Origin: Bacteroidales bacterium
GTDB lineage: Bacteria; Bacteroidota; Bacteroidia; Bacteroidales; ML635J-15
Direction of reading: 5' to 3'
DNA: 64,000 nucleotides
Assembly (NCBI GenBank): GCA_031275085.1
Contig: JAISPG010000063.1
Span: 1-64,000, forward strand
Shown here in pieces: positions 46,140-55,249 of the stretch. A program made the translations under genes and the position numbers. How positions within the stretch are numbered: the first letter of the stretch is position 1; every line of letters starts with the position of its first letter. The notes below the pieces were generated by a model that did not search any database, was not told the DNA's origin, and saw only the letters and a program-made list of their open reading frames with translations.

Positions 46140-46180
46140 GTTTTCCTTTTTCGGCGACTTTGTCGCCGAAAAAGGAAAAC
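46140..46180. repeat. Perfect 19-bp inverted repeat with 3-nt loop
   Basis: Arms 46140-46158 and 46162-46180 are exactly complementary around TTT. The tip CGGCGAC/GTCGCCG is GC-rich and the base is a purine/pyrimidine tract (CCTTTTT/AAAAAGG). It lies between two ordinary terminators and belongs to neither neighbouring gene in an obvious way. It may be a mobile REP-like hairpin or an additional terminator. The rest of 46032-46333 is only the two terminators and AT-rich sequence. Confidence 0.7.
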
Positions 46181-46274
46181 TATTATTTTTAAAGATGAAT
46201 CTAAAATATGTGTGAAATATAAATATATTAGATATTGCAAAAAATGTTGAATTAGAAAAACAATGTTAATATAT

Positions 46275-46313
46275 AAAAAGAGAAAGGTGCTTACAAAGCA
46301 CCTTTCTCTTTTT
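46275..46313 (-). terminator. Terminator of the peptide transporter gene
   Basis: Perfect 18-bp stem (46275-46292 with 46296-46313), 3-nt loop, with A-runs on the plus strand giving the U-tract for the minus-strand gene ending at 46334. Confidence 0.85.
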
Positions 46314-46333
46314 ATATAATCGTTTTTATAAAT

Positions 46334-48013
46334 TTATTTAGTAACTCTTTCAAGCCATTTTACCATACCAAGCATAACTGCCCTAGACATTAAGCAGAAT
46401 GCGGCAAATACTGCCCAACATTGCCATTGGTGTGGGAATTTGTTAAGCATTGTAACACCCAATGCGATAAATAAGTTACCGATAGCTGTTGCACTTAGCC
46501 ACAATCCCTGACAAATACCCTGTAAATGTTTAGGTGCTACTTTTGATACAAATGAAAGTCCAAGTGGAGAAATAAACAGTTCGGCAACAGTCAAGAAGAA
46601 ATAGGTTACTATAAGAACGTATGGACTTGTCTTCATTGCCTCTTTTGCTGCATCAGCCAAACCTTTAAATTCATCTCCTGAAGGATAATTATTTACTATT
46701 GCAACTATCATTAAGAAAATATATGCACATGCGGCAATAAACATACCTATTGCAATTTTTCTTGGTGTAGAAACTTCTTTACCTCGTTTGGTAAGTGCAG
46801 CAAATAGCATGATGATAATAGGAGTAAGAATAATTACAAAGAATGGATTTATGCACTGCCAGATTTCAGGTGCAATTGACGATGTCTGAACGAAATCTCT
46901 TGCAAATACAGAAAGTGATTGACCATTTTGATGGAATGAGAACCAGAAGAATATAGCAATTCCCAATACAGCAAAAAGAGCATACATTCTTTGTTTAATT
47001 TCTTTTGCATTTGCTATTTTTTCTTCAGGTGTATATTCAACAACTGCAGCTTTTTCTTTTTTAACAGGATTTGGGAATCTTTTCTTCACTAAAAGGAAAA
47101 TAGTAAACGAAATAAGCATTGCTGCTACAGATGCAAGAAAAGAATAATGAACACCGGTATTGAATGTTTCAAGATAAGAGCTGCAAAAAGCTGCCATATC
47201 GGTAAATTGGAAACCGCTCATTTGAACACTTTGTGATAAAGTCTCAAGATTGTTCATATCGGTAGCTGTCATTGCAGAAGAATCATTTATATATTGATGG
47301 CATAGTCTTGGAAGGTCAGCATTATAGACCAGATTTTTTGTGTTAAGCCACCAGCTACGAAGCAAAGGCGCAATAAATGGTGCTATTACACCACCCACGT
47401 TGATAAACACGTAAAAAATCTGAAATCCACTATCACGTCTTCCTTTTACTTTTTTTAATTCTTCTTCCCCTTTTTTAGCTGCTTCTGCCTCAAAATTATC
47501 ATACATTTGACCAACAATAGCCTGTAAATTTCCTTTGAACAAACCATTTCCAAATGCGATAAGAAGTAATGCAGAACAAGTAAACACTAAAATACCGGTT
47601 GTAGCTGAATATCCGGAAGCATCACTTCCAAACAATGGAATAGATAATAATCCGTATCCTAGTGCCATTACAATTAATCCTGACATAATAGTTCCTTTAT
47701 AGTTTCGCAAGCGGTCGGCAATTATACCACCGGGCAAACTAAGAATATAAATCAAGAAATAAAATACAGCATAAATCCAACCTGCGGCTTCATCACTTAT
47801 CCCAAATTTTGAACAAATGAAAAGCAACAATACGGCATTCATAATGTAATAACCAAAACGTTCCCCCATATTACTAAGGGCTGCTGCAATTAAACCCTTA
47901 GGATGTTCTCTATTGGCTTTACGAACATAATAGATGACAAATGGAGTGACAATTATTAATATTGCCAGCAAAATCGCAAGTGTGCGATGATTTTGAATAA
48001 ATTCAGACATCAT
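46334..48013 (-). CDS. POT family proton-dependent oligopeptide transporter
   Basis: This 559-residue protein has about 12-14 membrane helices of the PTR2/POT branch of the major facilitator superfamily. The N-terminal GERFGYY carries the E..ER-like proton-coupling segment of POT transporters, followed by DRLRNYKGTIMSG (loop 2-3 signature) and FQIFYVFINVGGVIAP, matching the FYFLINVGSL-type PTR2 motif. It takes up di- and tripeptides with protons. With the exported C69 dipeptidase and the lysine genes it fits a peptide-fermenting life. A TATATTTG box lies at 48051-48058. Confidence 0.93.
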   Translation of the reverse strand: MMSEFIQNHRTLAILLAILIIVTPFVIYYVRKANREHPKGLIAAALSNMGERFGYYIMNAVLLLFICSKFGISDEAAGWIYAVFYFLIYILSLPGGIIADRLRNYKGTIMSGLIVMALGYGLLSIPLFGSDASGYSATTGILVFTCSALLLIAFGNGLFKGNLQAIVGQMYDNFEAEAAKKGEEELKKVKGRRDSGFQIFYVFINVGGVIAPFIAPLLRSWWLNTKNLVYNADLPRLCHQYINDSSAMTATDMNNLETLSQSVQMSGFQFTDMAAFCSSYLETFNTGVHYSFLASVAAMLISFTIFLLVKKRFPNPVKKEKAAVVEYTPEEKIANAKEIKQRMYALFAVLGIAIFFWFSFHQNGQSLSVFARDFVQTSSIAPEIWQCINPFFVIILTPIIIMLFAALTKRGKEVSTPRKIAIGMFIAACAYIFLMIVAIVNNYPSGDEFKGLADAAKEAMKTSPYVLIVTYFFLTVAELFISPLGLSFVSKVAPKHLQGICQGLWLSATAIGNLFIALGVTMLNKFPHQWQCWAVFAAFCLMSRAVMLGMVKWLERVTK

Positions 48014-48050
48014 ACTTTTTTTGTTTTTCGTTAATAATAATTTTTCTGAC

Positions 48051-48100
48051 CAAATATAGGAACATTTTTCAACTAATTAATGAAAAATATGATATTTTTG
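48051..48100. promoter_or_regulatory. Divergent promoter boxes for the POT transporter and nnr
   Basis: Minus strand TATATTTG at 48051-48058, 37 nt before the transporter ATG. Plus strand TATTTTTG at 48093-48100, 11 nt before the nnr ATG, giving a very short leader. Both genes share this 98-nt gap. Confidence 0.45.
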
Positions 48101-48111
48101 GAAAAAAGATT

Positions 48112-49638
48112 ATGCAGAGGAATAAACTTTTTCAGTCAGAGCAGGTTAGATACATAGATAATTTTACAATAGAAGCAGAATCTATAAATTCTATTGATTT
48201 AATGGAAAGAGCTGCAAGAAACCTGTTGAGATATATTGAAAAAAGAACAAATATATATTCATCATCTTTTATTATTGTGTCGGGTACCGGGAATAATGGC
48301 GGAGACGGTCTGGCAATTGCAAGAATGCTTTTAGAACTTAATGTAAAAGTAAAGGTGATTTTCTGCCGGTTTTCTGATAACATTAGTAAAGATTGTAAAA
48401 CAAACCTTGAACGTTTAAGCAGTTTAGCTCCGGATATTCTGGACATTTATTCAGACTCTGAAAATATCCATATTGATAAAGATTATATTATTATCGACTG
48501 TTTGTTTGGTAGTGGTCTTGGCAGGCCGGTATCCGGCGAATTCGGAAAAATAATAGACAAAATCAATATATCCGGTAATTATGTAATATCAATAGATATG
48601 CCTTCCGGTCTTTTTGGTGAGGATAATTCGGGTAATAACGGCAAAATTGTTAATGCAGACACAACATTAACCATTCAGTTTCCGCCGGTATCATCAATGT
48701 TTCCTGAAAACTATAAATATTACGGCGAACTTGTTGTAGTACCTATAGGATTGAGTGAAGAAGCTATTGAGCAGACAGAAACTAATTATTATGTAACGGA
48801 TATAAATTATGTAAAATCGAAAATAAAAAAACGAAAAAGATTTGATCATAAAGGAACATACGGTCATGCTTTTATTATTTCCGGAAGTTATGGAAAAGGC
48901 GGAGCTGCCGTATTGTGTTCAAAAGCCTGTATAAAATCCGGTGCAGGATTGGTTACTACACATGTACCTGCAAAATTGACGGATATATTACAAGTATCTG
49001 TTCCTGAAGTTATGCTGGAAATTGACAAAGATGAAAAAATGTTTACATCTATTAATAATATTACAACAGTTAATAACAATTACACCTCTGTCGGAATTGG
49101 TCCCGGATTAGGACAAAATGATATAACTAAAAATGCCGTGTTGGAATTTCTTAAAAATAATGATCTTCCTGTTGTGGTTGATGCTGATGCCATTAATATA
49201 TTAGCTGCTGCAAGTGATTTCAAAGAATTTTTAAAGTATGGAACAATACTAACTCCGCATCCTAAAGAATTTGAACGCCTTTTCGGAAAATTTGAAAATA
49301 CATGGAACAAACTTGAGTTTATGCGGGATCTTTCACAAAGAACAGGAGTAATAATAATTCTTAAAGGAGGAATAACTTTAATTTCTTTACCTGATGGCAG
49401 AGTATTTTTCAACACAGGAGGAAATCCGGGTATGGCAACTGCCGGAAGTGGAGACGTTCTTACAGGTATCATAACATCTTTTCTAGCCCAGGGATATAAA
49501 CCTGAAGATTCGGCAGTAATGGGAGTTTTTATACATTCTTTTGCCGGTGATCTGGCTAAAGATAAATACGGGTTAAATGCCATGACTGCTTCTGATATCA
49601 TAAACAAACTTCATAAAGTTTTTGTTAACATTGAATAA
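48112..49638 (+). CDS. nnr: Bifunctional NAD(P)H-hydrate epimerase / ADP-dependent dehydratase
   Basis: This 508-residue fusion of two metabolite repair enzymes has an N-terminal YjeF_N epimerase (about 1-215, with GTGNNGGDGLAIAR and the DCLFGSGLGRPV loop) and a C-terminal carbohydrate-kinase-like dehydratase (about 225-505, with GSYGKGGAAVLCSKA, LTPHPKEFERL and the catalytic NPGMATAGSGDVLTG). Together they rescue damaged NADHX and NADPHX. Standard length. Upstream of the DUF4831 gene but with an 85-nt gap. Confidence 0.96.
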   Translation: MQRNKLFQSEQVRYIDNFTIEAESINSIDLMERAARNLLRYIEKRTNIYSSSFIIVSGTGNNGGDGLAIARMLLELNVKVKVIFCRFSDNISKDCKTNLERLSSLAPDILDIYSDSENIHIDKDYIIIDCLFGSGLGRPVSGEFGKIIDKINISGNYVISIDMPSGLFGEDNSGNNGKIVNADTTLTIQFPPVSSMFPENYKYYGELVVVPIGLSEEAIEQTETNYYVTDINYVKSKIKKRKRFDHKGTYGHAFIISGSYGKGGAAVLCSKACIKSGAGLVTTHVPAKLTDILQVSVPEVMLEIDKDEKMFTSINNITTVNNNYTSVGIGPGLGQNDITKNAVLEFLKNNDLPVVVDADAINILAAASDFKEFLKYGTILTPHPKEFERLFGKFENTWNKLEFMRDLSQRTGVIIILKGGITLISLPDGRVFFNTGGNPGMATAGSGDVLTGIITSFLAQGYKPEDSAVMGVFIHSFAGDLAKDKYGLNAMTASDIINKLHKVFVNIE

Positions 49639-49723
49639 ATTGAATATTAAAAAAAATATTTTATAATTGTGGAAATATTTGAATGACTTTGAATACAAGA
49701 AATACTTATAAAACTTTAAAAAT

Positions 49724-50893
49724 ATGAAAAAAAATATCATAATTACAATCTTATTCCTGACAGGTATTACAGCTTTGGGCTATGCTCAGATAAATACCAA
49801 TATAATATCGGATCCGAATTTACAGGTAAAAGAAAATTCTGTAATGTATTATCTGCCGAGAGTAGTACTTAATGTAGAAGTAGATGTTGAAACAGAATAT
49901 GTTATCCCGGGACCTTATAACAAGTTTGCAGAAACATATCTTACAATAAAACAGGCACCGGGAGAAAGAGTTGTCACTTCTGAAATCAGTAATATTAAAA
50001 TTACAGAATTAACAGAACCCGACCCTGATGCATGTTTCATTGTCAACGACAAGAAAAATGCATATAATATCTCTTTAAATAATCTTGGTGTAATATCAGG
50101 ATATCGCGACTTTTCACCTACAACTGATGTTAAATATGATTATGTACAGAAAAACAACTTTCAATATATAAAAAATGATATTTTATTTACAGATTATTCT
50201 GTAAAAAGAAATTTTACCGGTCGTACCGACACCACATATAAAGTTATCGAAGTTGATTCTGTATTCCATAAGATACCTGTCTATAACGAAGTAATTACCA
50301 GTAAAGATTTTGAACAAAAAGCAGAAGAAGCAGCAAACTTTATTATAAAAATAAGAAAAAGACGATTCAAATTACAATCTGCACAATTTGAGACAGAATA
50401 CCCGCCTTCAGATGTAGATAAACTGATAAAAGAACTTGACGAACTTGAAAAACAATATCTTGAACTATTTATAGGAAAAAGGATTAAAGTAAAAAATACA
50501 TTCTCATTCAATTATACGCCACAGAAAAAAGATAAGAACGAAACAATTGTAATGTTCCATTTGTCTAATGAATTAGGTATATTGGATAACCCCAGTCCAG
50601 ATTCCGAGCCGGTAAAATTAATTATTGAAAATTCCGGAACAACAAATGAAATAGAAAATTTTTACAGGCGACAAAAAAGCATTAATGATAAGGAAAAAGG
50701 ATTATGCTATCGTATTCCTGGTCATGCAGATGCATCTGTTGAATATGAAAATATGACTTATGCCACTAAGCATGTTATTATTCCACAATATGGATATATA
50801 AATTATCTGCCGGCAAAAATGTTTCAAAATAAAAATCTGAAAATAATATTTGACGAAAAATACGGTTCTCTAAAGACAATCAGTAATGAATGA
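49724..50893 (+). CDS. DUF4831 family exported protein
   Basis: This 389-residue protein has a signal peptide (cleavage near YAQI). The conserved DUF4831 opening is visible: YYLPRVVLNVEVDVETE, then IPGPYNKFAETYL. A later acidic helical stretch (LIKELDELEKQYLELFIGKR) is also a family feature. Restricted to Bacteroidota and of unknown function. It overlaps the following Omp85-like gene by 4 nt (ATGA), so the two proteins are made together and may act together in the envelope. Confidence 0.85.
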   Translation: MKKNIIITILFLTGITALGYAQINTNIISDPNLQVKENSVMYYLPRVVLNVEVDVETEYVIPGPYNKFAETYLTIKQAPGERVVTSEISNIKITELTEPDPDACFIVNDKKNAYNISLNNLGVISGYRDFSPTTDVKYDYVQKNNFQYIKNDILFTDYSVKRNFTGRTDTTYKVIEVDSVFHKIPVYNEVITSKDFEQKAEEAANFIIKIRKRRFKLQSAQFETEYPPSDVDKLIKELDELEKQYLELFIGKRIKVKNTFSFNYTPQKKDKNETIVMFHLSNELGILDNPSPDSEPVKLIIENSGTTNEIENFYRRQKSINDKEKGLCYRIPGHADASVEYENMTYATKHVIIPQYGYINYLPAKMFQNKNLKIIFDEKYGSLKTISNE

Positions 50894-52605
50894 TAAAATA
50901 CTGCAAATATTTTTTAGTTTTTATAATTCTACTTTTTAATATCACTGCTGCATATTCACAGCATTTATATTTATACACAAGGGAAAGTGTACTTGATGAC
51001 TATAGGCTTGAGTTTTCCAGAAAATATGATAATAATAAAACACTTAGTAATTTTCTGGAAAATTACTCATTAAGAGATTATTCCAGAGGATATATAACTT
51101 CAGGGTTTGACAGTATAGCCAATGATACGCTTTCTGCTGTTGTAAATGCATATTATACCATAGGGATTAAATATCGCTGGAATAATATCTCCATATATGG
51201 AATAGAACAGGATCGTAAAATGAAGATCAAAGAATTCTCCGGGGAAAAAAATGCCAATACCGGGAATCTTCAGATAACATTCGAAAAAATATTGAAAAAC
51301 CGTGCAAATAATGGATATCCGTTTGCATCGGTAAAACTGGACTCTGTAACTATATCTGATAATGGAAAAATAGATGGTAGCTTGGTGGTAGAGCAGGGGA
51401 GACTATACCGTTTTGACAGCATTATCCTGAAAGGAGAAGCAAAAATAAAACCATATTACATACAAAAATATCTGGGGATAAAGAAGGGAGATATTTTTTC
51501 ATTATCCCGTGCAAATGATATAAGCAGACGGATAAAAAACCTTGCATTCCTGGATGAATCAAGACCGTTCGAATTGGCTTTTGCCGATAGCACTGCTGAT
51601 GTACTGTTATATCTCAAAAATCGTAAGTCCAGCCAGTTTTCGGGATTATTGGGGATTTTACCTAATAATCAGACTACAGGAAAAGTCCTTATTACAGGAG
51701 ATGTTAATTTATATTTGTTAAACAGCCTTGGATTTGGTGAATTGTTTTCATTTAACTGGCAAAAATTTGAATCTCATAGCCAGAATCTTAATGTTGAAAT
51801 ATCTTTTCCTTATTTGTTCAAAACTGAATTTGGTGCGGGTATTTTATTTGATATAGAAAAAAAAGATTCCAGTTATGTTAATATTGATTTCACCGGAAAA
51901 ATACTTGTAGGTAGTAATCTGGGAAATGGATTTGATATTTATTACAGAAATACCAGTTCATCTCTTTTAAGTAAAGCCTCTGAAAGTATTACTGTAAATT
52001 TTTCCAATAACAGTGTGAATATGGTAGGTTTTAGTTACAGATTTTCAAACCTTAATGATATATTTAATCCGCGTTCCGGAATAATTATCTATTCTACTTC
52101 GGCCTTTGGATCTAAGAATTATGAACTTGATATTGACGGAGAAAAGGTTAAGCAAAAACCAATATTCCAGAACAGGAGTAAAATAGATATATCCGGTTTT
52201 ATTCCCGTAGGCAGGTTTATGGCAATAAAATTAAGAAGTCTGACATCAATGATATATAGTAAAATAATTTTTAACAATGAACTTGACCTTATCGGCGGAC
52301 TTAATACTATAAGAGGATTTGATGAATTATCAATTCCGGTTTCTTCTTATAGTGTTGCGAGTATTGAGTATCGTTATTTGTTTGAAGAATCTTCAGGTTT
52401 GTTCTTGTTTTTTGATGCGGCATATTTTGAAAAACGATTTACTCCGGACGATAATTTTAATTATGGATTAGGTACCGGAATAGGACTGGATTTAAAAACT
52501 CCGGCAGGTATATTTTCCCTGGTTTTTGCTATTGGAAAACAAAATGATAATCCTTTTCAGTTCAATAATTCAAAAATACATATAGGTTATAAAAGTTATT
52601 TTTAA
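50890..52605 (+). CDS. Omp85/BamA-TamA-like outer membrane protein
   Basis: This 571-residue protein has a signal peptide (cleavage after AYSQ), one clear POTRA-like domain (about 175-250, YRFDSIILKGEAKIKPYYIQ then GIKKGDIFSLSRAND) possibly preceded by another degenerate one, and then a 16-strand-type beta-barrel. In the barrel GLNTIRGFDE fits the VRGF/Y motif of Omp85 loop 6. The chain ends in Phe (HIGYKSYF), as outer membrane barrels do. It is shorter than BamA (about 800 residues), so it is an accessory insertase or a translocon for a partner, perhaps the coupled DUF4831 protein. Confidence 0.85.
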   Translation: MIKYCKYFLVFIILLFNITAAYSQHLYLYTRESVLDDYRLEFSRKYDNNKTLSNFLENYSLRDYSRGYITSGFDSIANDTLSAVVNAYYTIGIKYRWNNISIYGIEQDRKMKIKEFSGEKNANTGNLQITFEKILKNRANNGYPFASVKLDSVTISDNGKIDGSLVVEQGRLYRFDSIILKGEAKIKPYYIQKYLGIKKGDIFSLSRANDISRRIKNLAFLDESRPFELAFADSTADVLLYLKNRKSSQFSGLLGILPNNQTTGKVLITGDVNLYLLNSLGFGELFSFNWQKFESHSQNLNVEISFPYLFKTEFGAGILFDIEKKDSSYVNIDFTGKILVGSNLGNGFDIYYRNTSSSLLSKASESITVNFSNNSVNMVGFSYRFSNLNDIFNPRSGIIIYSTSAFGSKNYELDIDGEKVKQKPIFQNRSKIDISGFIPVGRFMAIKLRSLTSMIYSKIIFNNELDLIGGLNTIRGFDELSIPVSSYSVASIEYRYLFEESSGLFLFFDAAYFEKRFTPDDNFNYGLGTGIGLDLKTPAGIFSLVFAIGKQNDNPFQFNNSKIHIGYKSYF

Positions 52606-52687
52606 CTGATATTAAAATATATATTGTTTTATAATATGCTGATAATTAGTTTTTTCTTATATAACTTGTAAAAAAGTCGTAAAATAT

Positions 52688-52719
52688 TTTGATTATTAAA
52701 ATAAAATGATGTACATTTG
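52688..52719 (+). promoter_or_regulatory. Promoter of the tRNA-Gly/tRNA-Leu unit
   Basis: TTTG (52688-52691), 20 nt, TACATTTG (52712-52719), a full consensus match 10 nt before the tRNA-Gly 5' end. Confidence 0.75.
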
Positions 52720-52729
52720 CATCGCTTTT

Positions 52730-52802
<73 letters not shown>

Positions 52803-52831
52803 CTTTTTTCTCATAAGGTTCTTTTTTTAGT

Positions 52832-52916
52832 GCCCGGGTGGCGGAATAGGTAGACGCGCTGGACTTAAAATCCAGTGATCATTACGATCGTGCCGGTTCG
52901 ACCCCGGCCTCGGGTA
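52832..52916 (+). tRNA. tRNA-Leu (anticodon TAA)
   Basis: This 85-nt class II tRNA has acceptor GCCCGGG with CTCGGGT (two G-U pairs), discriminator A. The anticodon arm CTGGACTTAAAATCCAG carries TAA. A long variable arm follows (TGATCATTACGATCG), and T-arm GCCGGTTCGACCCCGGC. No encoded CCA. It lies 29 nt behind tRNA-Gly and probably shares its transcript. Confidence 0.97.
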
Positions 52917-52920
52917 CCCG

Positions 52921-52956
52921 ACGAGCGGCAAATTTTTTAAGTCGCTCGTTTTTTTA
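52921..52956 (+). terminator. Terminator after the tRNA pair
   Basis: ACGAGCGGC (52921-52929) pairs with GTCGCTCGT (52941-52949, one G-U pair), followed by TTTTTTT. The remaining gap to 53184 has nothing else recognised. Confidence 0.85.
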
Positions 52957-53184
52957 GTGGTTCATAATAATGGAAGTAATTTATTTTGGTTCGATATAAA
53001 AATAAATGAAAAGCATCAAATATCAAATTCGGATTTCAGATTTTACTTTTATAACTTACTTACTGGTTGTTATTTATTTTCTAATATTTAATATTCTATC
53101 TAATTTATATATTGATTATTTATTGTTATGATAAACAATCATATTTATTTCTGGTTAATACTAAAAATTTAAATATTTTACATT

Positions 53185-54069
53185 ATGAAAAAGTTATTAC
53201 TACCTGTTTTATTATTATTTTTTATAGTAAATGTAACACTTGCCCAGGAAGAACAAGAAGCTAACACATGGCGTACGGGAGGAATTGCCTCATTGAATTT
53301 TTCGCAAGCTCAATTTAGCAACTGGAATGCCGGTGGTGAAAATTCAATCGGAGGTAATGCATTTGTGAACTTATTCGCAAATTATAAAGCAGAAAAATAT
53401 ACCTGGGACAATACTCTTGATCTTGGTTTTGGTATTATGAAACAAGGAAAAAGAGACTGGTTCAAAAGTGATGATAAAATAGATCTTTCATCAAAGTATG
53501 GTCGTCATTTAGCCGGAAAATGGTATTATTCTGCTTTATTGGGATTTAAAACACAGTTTTATGAAGGAAAAGAGTCGATGGATGATACTACAAAAATATC
53601 AAACTTTATGGCGCCGGGATACTTAACATTATCTGTAGGGTTTGATTATAAGCCTGTTGATAATTTTTCGTTGTTTATATCACCTGCTTCTGCAAGATTG
53701 ACATTTGTAGCGGATGATGATCTTAGTAATCAGGGAGCTTTTGGTGTGGACCCGGGCAAAAAAATGAGATTTGAGTTTGGTGGATATGCCCGTGTTCAAT
53801 ACAGGGTAGATTTTTTGAAAAATTTTACTTATGCTACAAAACTTGAATTATTTTCCAATTATCTGGAGAAACCACAGAATGTTGATGTTAACTGGGAAAA
53901 CCTGTTGAATTATAAAATAACAAATTTATTCAGTATCAATTTGGCTGTTACACTATTATATGATGATGATATTAAATTTGCGGAAGTACTTGATGATGGT
54001 TCAACAAAAAGTGTCCCAAAATTACAGTTAAGAGAGATTTTAGGAATCGGGCTGACATATAAATTCTAA
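53185..54069 (+). CDS. DUF3078 family outer membrane protein
   Basis: This 294-residue protein has signal peptide (cleavage after LAQ). WRTGGIASLNFSQAQFSNWNAGGEN is the conserved DUF3078 opening and the rest is a run of amphipathic strands with KYGRHLAGKWYYSALLGFKTQFY. It ends with Phe (GLTYKF), as expected of a beta-barrel inserted by BAM. The family is Bacteroidota-specific and without a proven role. Single gene with a terminator. Confidence 0.9.
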   Translation: MKKLLLPVLLLFFIVNVTLAQEEQEANTWRTGGIASLNFSQAQFSNWNAGGENSIGGNAFVNLFANYKAEKYTWDNTLDLGFGIMKQGKRDWFKSDDKIDLSSKYGRHLAGKWYYSALLGFKTQFYEGKESMDDTTKISNFMAPGYLTLSVGFDYKPVDNFSLFISPASARLTFVADDDLSNQGAFGVDPGKKMRFEFGGYARVQYRVDFLKNFTYATKLELFSNYLEKPQNVDVNWENLLNYKITNLFSINLAVTLLYDDDIKFAEVLDDGSTKSVPKLQLREILGIGLTYKF

Positions 54070-54091
54070 ATTTTACGGAAAAATATTAATG

Positions 54092-54133
54092 AAGGGACTT
54101 GTCCGACTTTTGGAACAGTCCCTTTGTTTTTTT
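54092..54133 (+). terminator. Terminator after the DUF3078 gene
   Basis: AAGGGACT (54092-54099) pairs with AGTCCCTT (54117-54124) with a further TGTCC/GGAACA inner pairing, followed by a T run. Confidence 0.75.
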
Positions 54134-54216
54134 ATATTATATTTTATGTTGACGGTGTGATTGTTTTTAGTTTTGTAAAAATACTTATTAAAGTAGATTT
54201 ATAGAAAATATAATTT

Positions 54217-55200
54217 TTATTCTACACTTGTAAAGTATTTTATAAATTGGTACCTTTCATATAATTGAGGATTATCAATATTACAATAGGAGAGCTTACC
54301 TCTGAAATCTTCAATTGATGAATATGATTTTTCTTCCATCCATTTTTCAAGACCTTCGATTATTTTTCCTATTTCCTGCACACCTTTTTTGTAGAGCACG
54401 GAGCATAACTGTACGGTTGTAGCTCCGGCAAGTATTTGTTGTATCAATCCGTCGGCAGAATGAACACCTGTAGAACCTGAAATTTCAATATCCGGTAACA
54501 AGCCTTTTGTTACTGCGATTTTACGTATGGATTGTTTTATATCGGTATCGGTAGAGAATAATGCAGAAGATTTTATTGCTTCTTTTTTAATGTCGATTAC
54601 CGGTTCAAAGAATTTGTTAAATAAAACAAAAGAGTTTATTCCACGAAAACTTAACTGTTTAATAAAATAAGGAAGATTTGTAAAATTATTACCTAATTTG
54701 CAGGCTATATTAAGTTTTGTACTGTTTTTTACATGTTCCGCAATTTGATAATATTCTTCTTCAATATCGGAAGCTGATTTATCAGCATCAAATGCCAAAA
54801 CATTCATATTTAACTCAAGAGCATCGGCACCGGCATTTTCAATTCTTTCTGCAAAATCGCCCCATTCTATATTGTGAGAACAGTTTATACTTGCAATAAT
54901 AGGAATACTTACAGCATCTTTTGCCCTTTTTATAAAATCGGCATATTCGTTTAAAGAATTGAGTTTTGAATAATTTAAAATGTAATCATTAGCACTATGA
55001 AAATCTATAAGGTTTTGCGAAATAGTTTTATCGCTTTCATAATTTATTTGCTCTTCAAACAAAGATTTTAGTACAATTGCACCAACTCCGTTTTTTTCAG
55101 CAATTTTTAAATTATCTATTTTTTTTGATAAACCCGAGCTCCCTAATATTACCGGACTCTTGAGGTTTAATCCTAAATAGTTAGTTCTGAGATTTTCCAT
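54217..55200 (-). CDS. Dihydroorotate dehydrogenase-like flavoprotein
   Basis: This 327-residue FMN TIM barrel is related to class 1A/B dihydroorotate dehydrogenase: NYLGLNLKSPVILGSSGLS at the start, ADALELNMN in the middle and GSTGVHSADGLIQQILAGATTVQLCSVLY as the phosphate-binding end. This group is annotated as DHOD-like in Bacteroidota and differs from true PyrD, which usually has a PyrK partner; none is near. The real substrate is unclear (dihydroorotate or dihydropyrimidine). It has its own promoter box at 55225-55232. Confidence 0.85.
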   Translation of the reverse strand: MENLRTNYLGLNLKSPVILGSSGLSKKIDNLKIAEKNGVGAIVLKSLFEEQINYESDKTISQNLIDFHSANDYILNYSKLNSLNEYADFIKRAKDAVSIPIIASINCSHNIEWGDFAERIENAGADALELNMNVLAFDADKSASDIEEEYYQIAEHVKNSTKLNIACKLGNNFTNLPYFIKQLSFRGINSFVLFNKFFEPVIDIKKEAIKSSALFSTDTDIKQSIRKIAVTKGLLPDIEISGSTGVHSADGLIQQILAGATTVQLCSVLYKKGVQEIGKIIEGLEKWMEEKSYSSIEDFRGKLSYCNIDNPQLYERYQFIKYFTSVE

Positions 55201-55224
55201 AATGTATAATTGTTTTGTTTGTTA

Positions 55225-55232
55225 CAAAGATA
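55225..55232 (-). promoter_or_regulatory. -7 box of the DHOD-like gene
   Basis: Minus strand TATCTTTG, 24 nt before the ATG, in the 49-nt gap after fmt. Confidence 0.45.
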
Positions 55233-55249
55233 AAAAAATATTTATAATT

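Noticed and set aside
45656-46240. Minus-strand 194-codon frame over the kdd 3' end
   Set aside because: It crosses the operon terminator and the perfect hairpin and covers a well-identified gene on the other strand.
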